From positions 1 through 64,000 of the forward strand of contig JAHQIW010007105.1 in the NCBI GenBank assembly GCA_019055375.1: DNA of 64,000 bases, in the 5' to 3' direction. This DNA is from Parelaphostrongylus tenuis. Its lineage: Eukaryota > Nematoda > Chromadorea > Rhabditida > Metastrongylidae. The notes below the pieces were generated by a model. That model did not search any database and was not told where the DNA came from. It saw only the letters and a program-made list of their open reading frames with translations. Below are positions 56,491-64,000 of the stretch, in pieces; position 1 is the stretch's first letter, and each line of letters begins with the position of its first letter. Position numbers and translations under genes: made by a program.

Positions 56491-57469
56491 GTTTCGAAAT
56501 TACCTTCTCATTAGTTGATATACTATTGTTGTCGTTATGAGGCATATAAATCCTCGCGCCTAAGTAATGACTCCTCTCTCTCTTTAATTCACGTACAAAC
56601 ACTTATTGCTGATCGGTGCTTGTTCTGAATCAGTGTTTACTTGTGTGTAACAAATGAGCTTCTAGGTCTTCCTCGAGTAAGTTTGATATGCTACAGCTGT
56701 TGACTCAGCGGCAAAATATATGCATCCATCTTCTCCTCTGCAGAGCAGATTACTAAACAAGCATAAAATCATCAATAGTGGAGCAATTCGTAAGCAAAAA
56801 GAGAATCTAAGTGAAAAATCGCCCAGTGGTCCTAGATATCCTTACTTTTCACTGCGAAAACTAAATAGTTGAGAGAAAATGAAGTATTTCAAACTGTTTC
56901 TCTACATTTCTTTCAACGACGACGTATCAAATTTCAAAAATTAACGCTCCCACTTTTGGAAGAAACACATCTTCCTTGTACGACCTAGAGGCATATCTTC
57001 TTCGTAGAAAGACTTTTGAGTATGTGGCCGAAACCTCCCTTAATAGACTTTGCTTTGAACTACTTCAGTACTTCTTTGAAACTGGTCAGGGACTGTAGTT
57101 TAATAGAATATTCCAGGTCTTTTAGAGGCCTAGTGTAAATTCTCTAGTAGCCTACGTACGTTTTCTACGTTCTCGCATGCCTCATCAATATCACATGCCT
57201 TTTGGCTCACTCCTACAACTAGTGAGAGAGATCTCTGAAAGGCTTAAAATATCTTACCACACTATACTAAATTTTGAGAGAGGTTTCAAACACATTGGCT
57301 TTTAAGGCTTTAAAGGTGCTCCTATATGTGTTGTTACCACCAGTGAACATTCGACTGAATGCTGATCCAGGTTCTAATGGAACTTTTCACTTGTCTGGAT
57401 TGATGCATCTTTGGCGCCGCTACTATTAATTGTAGGGGTGAAATAGAAACACGTGATACTGATGAGGCA
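56491..57469. other. No gene; family 2 hammerhead relic near 57.41-57.46 kb
   Basis: CTATTAATTGTAGGGGTGAA, then GAAACACGTGATAC, at 57,424-57,461 parallels 45,981-46,011. Nothing else recognised apart from AT-rich repeat-like DNA. Confidence 0.4.
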
Positions 57470-57720
57470 AACGAGATTGCCCTGCATTCGTCTTCAATTT
57501 TTAACTTTATCTGAGGTCATATAATGCATATCTGGCTTTTACAATGACTCGAGGTGGCCTTCTGTTTACAGAGTCAGTGCTGCTTATTCTATCTGACAAG
57601 TCTGAGACCAGCTCACCGACCTTTGAAGGATGAATGGCTCATAAGCGCAAGATCGAACCGTTGACTTTATGCGCAACGCAGAGCACCTCTAACCACTGCC
57701 CCATACGCGCTCTTCAGTGG
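57470..57720 (-). mobile_element. tRNA-derived SINE, family A
   Basis: Minus-strand relative of 31,048-31,345: tRNA-like head at 57,716-57,640 (GAGCGCGTATGGGGCAGTGG, then ACGGTTCGATCTTGCGC) and body (TCTCAGACTTGTCAGATAG, AAGCAGCACTGACTC). Differs by many substitutions. Confidence 0.78.
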
Positions 57721-58229
57721 TGATCAAAATTTAGATTCCTTTCAAAAACTACCATATTGTCATTGTAACACGATGCGCACGCTACGTGTGAGGTCACGTA
57801 TTTTCGACGGATTGATTTCAGAGTGAGCAGTTTTATATGCCCTACCTTTCAATGTACAGTTCTCTATAACTTCACCCTTGAAACATTCAGTATATAGTCT
57901 GTGAGAATGTTCCTGCCCTCTTCAAGGTAGATACGCTACGCTGCGTTCGCAGGTTGAACTCGTTTCGAAGCTATCGCCATCATCAAAAGCAATCCTGATG
58001 ATAAAGGTGGGCGTCGAAAAACATTATGCTTTCGACAGGAGAAATCATGGCTGCCAGCGTATCCACAGTCGATGCTTTGCGGCTGGTGCGAGCAATATAT
58101 AGCACCGCTGAATCAAATGTTTTTATAACCTTGCTTTTAGTTACGTTCTACTGATTTACAACGCATCGCTTGCAAAACATTCAATATATAGTCTATATGA
58201 CTAGGCTATAAAAATCAGTCGATCGGACG
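57721..58229. other. No gene; possible hammerhead-like string
   Basis: AGCAATCCTGATGATAAAGG near 57,979, then GTCGAAAAACATT, resembles the motif near 16.45 kb (minus strand). GATGCGTTCGCAGGTTGAAC-type phrases may belong to the same old Penelope-like tail. Weak. Confidence 0.3.

Positions 58230-58272
<43 letters not shown>
58230..58272. repeat. (TA)n microsatellite
   Basis: About 21 uninterrupted TA units after GGTGATATAT. The isoleucine-tyrosine ORF start here is an artefact. Confidence 0.97.
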
Positions 58273-58275
<3 letters not shown>

Positions 58276-60060
58276 ATATTGTTTCTACTGGCTGCAAGGC
58301 ATCGACTGTAATTACGTTGGCAACCATGTTTACTCTTGGCGAGACCATACTGTCTTCGGTGCCCGTCTCCATCATAAGGAGCTTAGCTGTAATGTCGTCA
58401 AAACACACATAAGCCACAAGCTGGACGTGACATATCAACCTTGAAAAGGCTTGAAACATTCTTACAAACTTTGAATAATAAACCCTTCCAATTCTCTCAG
58501 CAGGATACTATTTTTCGTAACTTTGAAGTGTTTCGACCATCTGAGTTTTACTATATACAAACTTAGTGCGCCAATTAGGCGCATTGCTCCTTGTTGATAC
58601 AGTAAACTATGAGCTTTTTCAAAAACTGAGCAGTATGTTGACAATTTCCTTCCTAGAGCTATCGAACCACAACTAAAAGTTCAGTGGAAAAGCATGAAGT
58701 GTAACTTGCTGATTGTAAGAAGTACAATCAAATGCAATATTGGTAAATTGTTGACCACTGCTAGTACATGATTAAAAACATTTGCTTTCAGCTGATGTCG
58801 ATTGTATGAGTTTTTAACTAATGAACAACTTCTGTAGAAAATCTACAGCATTTGTGGAAGGTTTCCGAATGTTAATAAAGAAAATGTACTGTTTTCAAGT
58901 TTTTCTCCAAAAATTGATGAGTATGGACATTATTAAGGCTAATGCCGTCTATGTACTAACTCTTACCACGTAAATCACTAAAAAAGTCATGTAATATGAG
59001 CAGTCATTCTTTGTTAGCAGCGATGAAGTTTTCTTGAACCAAAGTTTTATTGTATAACCGCCAGCAAACCCACTATAAAGTTCATACGACAGACGATTTA
59101 CATCGAACGTAAAATGTTATTCACAAAAAACAAGCTTAGTGTTGAATTCAGAGGTTTTCAAGGGACTCAATGACTACAGAAACGTAAATTAAAGATGGGA
59201 AAATGTTCAACATTAGCAGGAAATGAATTCCACTTTTAGAGAAAATATATAGAGGAGAAAACTTACTACACGGCAAGGACTGAGTTTTCGTAGAGTTTTC
59301 GTTATTCACGTCTTAGATGCAGCTACGAATAATGTTTATAGCAGATATAATTGGATTATAAAGAAAGTAAGTACCCTTGTAATAAAAAACACAGTCTTTC
59401 TATAAGCAGCGAGTTGAGTGGAAGCCTTATATAAAACCAAAAGCATTTCAAAAATTTCCGAGATTTACGATAAGCAGTGGTTCACTGTGGTTTGGAAAAA
59501 AGCTAGTTTCAGAAAACATAAGCTTGATAGGATGCGAAAAGCGCTCAAAGCACGTGGAATTCAAGTTTATTTTAGTGTTACAGCGCTGTAAAAAGATTAT
59601 TGTGAAAACAATTAAATTTTTGGAATTTTTTGAAATGTAAGCTTTCGAATGATCATTGACAGTAAGACATAACTCTCTTGTTGAGCAGCTTATACGAAAG
59701 CATTCAGCCGGCTTCGGCTATAAGATATGGTGAATGAGTAGATCAAGCCTGACTTGCAAAGCGGCCTCGCAGTAAACCCACGTATTGCTATTTTTTTGAA
59801 TCATTTTTGTTCTCAATTTTGCAATCCTCTAGTTCGTTTATGGTCAGTTGAAAGCATTTCCTTGTATTACAAGTCAAGAAATAGCTTTTTAGTGCTATTT
59901 TTATTAAAACCTTTCAATTTCTGGAAAAAAATCAGTTTAAGCTTATCACATTGTGTGCAAAAGCAATATACTGCATTAACCTTACTAATCAGCACTCATG
60001 TGGTACGTCAATGAATTGCAGTTATGGTTTGGCACCGATCGGTCAAAGAAAAACATTCAT
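58273..60060. other. No gene recognised
   Basis: AT-rich sequence. ORFs at 58,274-58,644 and 59,754-60,014 are short and show no domain or splice partners. CTTTCGAATGATCATTGACAG near 59,642 is a foldback-family-like phrase. Confidence 0.4.
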
Positions 60061-60832
60061 TTCAAATACATAGTAATTAGATTTCAGTCTTTGCCGACAG
60101 TACCAACTGCCGAAAAGAAGTGAAATCCAAACGGACCCAACCTAACATTCAAACTGGCGGGGTTCAATACACCTTGTCACATCGCTCTCGACCAATTCGC
60201 CATGATAATGTTTGTGGTCTAAACAGATCTTTTTTTCTTTCAAAACGAATTCTTGCAATAATAAATTGAAACGGAGAGAGATCGTGATAATGGCGTGTAA
60301 CTGGCGGGCACAGAAGTTATTGCCACCATGCTCGTTGTTGTCTCACATTTGGGCTACATCCATTAAGTGAGTACAAACTCTTGTCACAGTGTTGCCGGTG
60401 ATGATGCAGGTCGGTGGATCATTTGGCATGAGTGCAGGAAATCAAAAGTTCAATATAGACATCTCTAGTTAAAATAGTGAATTAAACTGAAACGATTCTG
60501 AGTATTGATAATTCTGTTATCTCAAAATCCTCTCAGCCACCACCTGACAGTTTTAATACTACTTTGTTGTCATTGAAAGGTATCAAAGAAAGCTTAATCA
60601 ACTATAGAAATTTCAGTTTAGTGCCACTATTACGCTTTTGTAGATATTGTAGGTTCCTTCTATTTTTTCTAGAATTTGTGATTTTTTGGGAAATACTAAA
60701 TGCAAATCTGTTTGAATGAATACTATCTTTCAATGAAACCTTTCGTTATTATTTCAGAAAACTTGTGAGTTAGTAGGGAGAGTAGGGCTCCCGAGAGAAC
60801 TGACTATAAAAAGATCAAAGACGACGGGTTCT

Positions 60833-60875
60833 GCCCAACTGACGAGTCTGTAAGGACGAAACACGTGTATCGGGC
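60833..60875 (+). ncRNA. Hammerhead ribozyme motif, family 1
   Basis: GCCCAA, CUGACGA, GUC-UGUAAG-GAC, GAAA, ACAC/GUGU, cleavage base A, UCGGGC. Core complete; stem I has one A-C mismatch. Confidence 0.8.
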
Positions 60876-61139
60876 TGTACAAGAGCCCTTACTAGACCAC
60901 ATGACATGTTGGCTCAGATAATAATGAAAGGATCATATTACACCTTTATTTCGAGTGCTTTATTAAGATCACGCTCAAATTTCAACATATCCTTTCATTA
61001 TTATTTGAGCCAACTTGTCATGTGGTCTGGTATGGGCTCTTGTGCAGCCCGATACACGGTTTCGTCCTTACAGACTCTCTGTACTGAGCAGAGCTTCCGA
61101 GAGAACGGACTATAAAAGTATCGAAAGACGACGGGTTCT

Positions 61140-61181
61140 GCCCGACTGACGGTCTGTAAGGACGAAACACGTGTATCGGGC
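61140..61181 (+). ncRNA. Hammerhead motif, family 1, one core base deleted
   Basis: GCCCGA, CUGACG with the last A of CUGANGA deleted, GUC-UGUAAG-GAC, GAAA, ACAC/GUGU, A, UCGGGC. Stem I is a perfect six pairs. The deletion predicts loss of activity. Confidence 0.72.
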
Positions 61182-61569
61182 TGTACAAGAGCCCTTACCA
61201 GGCCACATGACAAGTTGGCTCAAATAGTAATGAAAGGATATATTGAAATTTGAGCGTGGTCTTAATAAAGCACTCGAAATGAATGTATACATGTGATAAA
61301 ATTACCAGCTAGAGAGCAATCGAGTGCATAAACGCTTTGTGTTAGGTGAAAATTTTGCTTGACATAGAGTGTAAAACGTTCGCTTCGATAACTCTCTATA
61401 AGGGACATGTCAGTGCAAGCCATCGCAACATGCAAAGTGAAACTAGTGACAGTGAAGGGCCTAGTGCTCGCTGCAACGAAAATTTGGTTTGCTTTTTGTA
61501 ATGAACACATAATCTCAAACTAACCACGATGTATAGCAATCTCCCTTCTTTTTCTCAAAATTTCAGTTT

Positions 61570-62300
61570 TATTTATCGAATGGTTCGGATTCCAACTGCT
61601 TCACAGGAAAAGAACTTTTCACAAGAGTGTTAGAAACCATTCGAAAGCTGAGTTTTTAGGTCACACTCACGTCACCGCTTTACGAAAAAGCCTTTTCTTG
61701 AAGTTGCTGTGGAGGAGATTTCTTGCGTTGCAGGCGTGCATGCTGCTCACCGGGTTGAGATCATTGCTTGGAGTTCTAGTAACCATTCGATAGCTTAATT
61801 CTTTCTGAGTCTGATGCTGTGCCTATTTTCTGCAAAGACCGTTTCTCCGCAGTGTAACAGGGAAAATAAGATTCGATTTACGCACCCGAACATGTGTCCT
61901 TGGCCATTCCACGGAGTGGCAAGGGGCGGGCGAGGGGGAAGTGACCGTTTTACACACAACCATCGATCAATCTGCGCTTTGGTTGTTCGCTTATCTCCGT
62001 GGTGCACTGCACAGAAGCGGTCCTTCCAAAAGATAAGCACAGAATTGAAATTAGCAAACATTGCGACATGGAACCTTACTAGTAGTTCAAAAAAGGAGCT
62101 CTGTCCGGTGGGGTGTAAACCACAAATCTTTTGCCAGCTCCTAAGGAACGGAGTTTTGCTGAGGCGAAATGAAATATAAACGAGATAGGACAAAAGCATG
62201 TAGCTTTGTAAAACGTAATTTTATTTTGGATTTCGCAGTGTAACAAAAGGGTGTTCTGAAAAATCAACCATGTGAGGCTCTAGTGAGAAATCAGAGCTTT
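61570..62300. repeat. Long-inverted-repeat foldback element
   Basis: Left arm: CAAGAGTGTTAGAAACCATTC (61,620), GATGCTGTGCCTATTTTCTG (61,812), CCGCAGTGTAACAGGG (61,848). Right arm inverted: CACTGCACAGAAGCGG (62,004), AAGATAAGCACAGAATTG (62,029), AAAAAAGGAGCTCTGTCCGG (62,088). GC-rich centre GGGGCGGGCGAGGGGG at 61,924. The 121-134 codon ORFs here overlap on both strands and follow the palindrome, so they are rejected. Confidence 0.7.
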
Positions 62301-62392
62301 CGAATGATTACTGACGCTTTGAAAACATCTTCTTCACCGAATGTGGTAGGTTTTTCCATTTGTTCTCTCAAAAATTGGAAAAACTATATAAA

Positions 62393-62411
62393 TGTATATA
62401 TATATATATGT
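62393..62411. repeat. Short AT dinucleotide run
   Basis: About nine alternating AT units. Confidence 0.9.
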
Positions 62412-62779
62412 TGCTTTGGTATAGCTCCATAAGTGATGTCCTATCAGCATACATGTTCCACGTTACTTGACCTGCAGATCATATCCCCACCGCCGATTGC
62501 GACCAATACCGACAGAATCAAGAGCCGGTGCGATATTTCGCCATTTTTGCATAAAAAGTCATTTCCGCCTTCAAATTACTAAGCAGATAGTGCATATTTG
62601 ACTATCAGGCCGTTCCATTGAGTTCGGCACTAATACAATAAACACTGAATTTATTAACCACAAACAAAAAACGGTTATAGGATTTTGGTATCATTCAATT
62701 ACGCGTTTTCTTGCAGACATTTGGCATTCCACTTGCTTATATTGCTCCGCTATTGAACCGTCGTAAGAACAAATTTGGG

Positions 62780-63600
62780 CACTCTTCTATTATGGCGGAG
62801 CCACTTCAGGCCTTCGGTAAAAACGTACTTTTAGCTTTCACAAAACGTTTCTGGAGTTCATCGATAGCTCAAACCAAGTAAATTTCAATGGCATGGTTAA
62901 TTTCTCAAATAGCTTATTTTTGGTGTCGTACCAGTCAAAATAAGATTTTGTTTCTCATTCGAGATTTCTCACTGATTAAAATTTGTATTGTCCTATTATG
63001 GCGGTGCCAATTGAGGCCTTCGTTGAAAGCGTATTCTTTGCTATTATCTATCTGATAGCTTAAACTGAATATCTTTGATTTGAATATCTGATAGCTTAAA
63101 TCAAGTAAATTTTGAAGCATATTTTATTTTTCATATTGCCTGTTTTTTATGCCGTACCAGTCAAAATAAGTTTTTGTTTCATACGTCAAGATTTCGCTCC
63201 TGATAAAAACTTTTTTTATAAGAAAATTTTAAATATTACATGGAGCAAATTTCTCTGACTAAGCTAGAATCCTCCCTGAATGCGAAACCAATATTCTTTC
63301 GGTTTACAAAGCTCGAAAAAGTTCTTTACGAAAGCCAAATATACCAATATAATTGGAAAGATTTTTTCTATCTGATGATAAAAATTTCATTACAACAAAA
63401 CTTTTCTCCCAGTGTGAAATCTTCGAATGATAAACAAAATCTTATTTTGACTGGTTACGACACCGAAGTTAACAAATTGAACATGCCATTGAAATTCACT
63501 TGATTTGAGGTGTCGATAAACTCGTTCTGCAAAAGCAAAAAATATGCTTTTACCAAAGACCTCAAGTGGCGCCGCCGTAATAGAACAGTACCTAAATTCG
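62780..63600. repeat. Direct plus inverted repeat structure
   Basis: Two direct copies about 220 bp apart (CTATTATGGCGGAGCC at 62,788 and CTATTATGGCGGTGCC at 62,994; CCAGTCAAAATAAG at 62,932 and 63,157) and one inverted copy (CTTATTTTGACTGGTTACGAC at 63,441; GGCGCCGCCGTAATAGAAC at 63,569). Non-coding; the 87-codon ORF at 63,240 runs across the inverted arm. Confidence 0.7.
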
Positions 63601-64000
63601 CTTGAATCTTATGCACGAATGCCTCATAAGGGAGATGTTAGTGAAGTAATGGGCAGAATTAATGAAGCTTTTTATGGACGGGCCCGAGCGCGCGACTGAT
63701 CCTTCAGACTGTTCTCTCCGGGTTTGAACTTTGCGAGCCACTTCCCAGCCGTCCTTTGTGTAACCGTATCATCTCCGTGAGATCCATTAAACTTTAACTC
63801 GCTTCTATAGCATTTTCTCCTAAGCGCCATCCGTGCATGAGTAGCAGTAGATTTCGTCCTCCAGAACTCTTCAGTTGCACAGTCCCTCGTTTCAGCAGAT
63901 GTCCTGAGGATGTAGTCCTCTATGACGGAATCGAAGTCGAGTAATAAATCATCGCAAATCCGGTGATAGATTAGACACGTAGAGACCAGCAGTCGAGCAT
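63601..64000. other. No gene recognised at right edge
   Basis: No ORF or repeat identified with confidence. GGACGGGCCCGAGCGCGCGACTG near 63,676 is a GC-rich patch. AAGTCGAGTAATAAATCATCGC near 63,937 resembles CCGAGCAATAAATCACCGC at 15,236, so an old repeat is present. Confidence 0.4.

Larger units (their letters stand above)
60780..61408. mobile_element. Triple hammerhead retroposon array, family 1 (+,-,+)
   Basis: Three units: plus 60,780-60,930, minus 60,935-61,090 and plus 61,090-61,408. The third begins in the CCGAGAGAAC region, passes ribozyme and tail, and reads on through TTACCAGCTAGAGAGCAATC and the internal hairpin (GTGTTAGG, GACATAGAGTGT) to CTCTCTATAAGGG, returning to its starting region: about one full circle of ~320 nt with the tail-to-head junction inside. 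Interrupts exon 2 of copy E. Confidence 0.85.
60084..62572 (-). pseudogene. Secreted protein family copy E, badly disrupted
   Basis: Recognisable parts: exon 5 60,218-60,084 (ANWSRAM then a stop), exon 4 approximately 60,440-60,245 (CIITGNTVTRVCT, then stop), start of exon 2 61,470-61,408 (STRPFTVTSFTL), exon 1 about 62,572-62,464 (MTFYAKMAKYRTGS then stop). Exon 2 is cut at 61,408 where a hammerhead element begins; the rest of exon 2 and exon 3 are not found. Confidence 0.75.

Noticed and set aside
61795..62199. 134- and 121-codon overlapping ORFs
   Set aside because: Lie antiparallel across the foldback palindrome; explained by its symmetry.

Overview
This is a eukaryotic, most likely nematode (strongylid or hookworm-like), window. 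The pointers are AT-rich sequence, small exons with short GT-AG introns, T-rich AG acceptors 5-9 nt before start codons (the form of spliced-leader acceptors), and RTE-clade LINEs of the kind common in parasitic nematodes. There is no sign of prokaryotic organisation, rRNA, CRISPR or a convincing functional tRNA. Species is inference; no search was run.

Host genes. One five-exon gene family makes up all host coding sequence I can support. It encodes a small secreted protein of unknown function and lies in tandem on the minus strand. Copy A (10.6-12.05 kb, 236 aa) and copy D (45.3-47.1 kb, 238 aa) are open with consistent splice phases. Copies B (24.6-29.0 kb), C (37.3-40.7 kb) and E (60.1-62.6 kb) are pseudogenes with frameshifts, stops, a lost splice acceptor and transposon insertions. 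A sixth fragment, F (2.6-3.0 kb, plus strand), lies in an inverted duplicate of the copy-B end. Upstream DNA of A, B and D is also related, so whole blocks were duplicated.

Mobile DNA fills the rest. (1) Seven RTE-type LINE fragments; the best has a 406-codon reverse transcriptase ORF at 25.8-27.0 kb. (2) A head-to-head pair of Penelope-like elements (50.96-55.34 kb) with reverse transcriptase, GIY-YIG endonuclease and a hammerhead ribozyme motif in each 3' region. (3) Two related families of non-coding retroposons carrying hammerhead ribozymes: family 1 near 13.9, 38.1, 48.8, 56.2 and 60.8 kb, family 2 near 18.9, 27.6, 32.0, 34.1, 46.0 and 57.4 kb. Family 1 copies are circularly permuted, often inverted head to head, and two have 12-14 bp target duplications. 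(4) tRNA-derived SINE families, one with terminal inverted repeats and one folded back on itself. (5) A long-inverted-repeat foldback family. (6) A ~179 bp satellite in two arrays (1-1,590 and 3,341-4,444), split by the inverted duplicate.

Layout: 0-5.4 kb satellite, inverted duplicate and LINE; 5.4-10 kb mostly unresolved; 10-14.3 kb gene A and hammerhead palindrome; 14-21 kb mixed repeats; 21-29 kb LINEs and disrupted gene B; 29-37 kb repeats; 37-41 kb gene C with insertions; 41-45 kb foldback repeats; 45-47 kb gene D; 48.8-56.5 kb hammerhead elements and the Penelope pair; 57-64 kb SINE, gene E relic and foldback repeats. The most notable system is the hammerhead retroposons: stem I changes with compensation between copies and families, and their palindromic form mirrors that of the Penelope pair, suggesting circular-RNA retroposons mobilised in trans.
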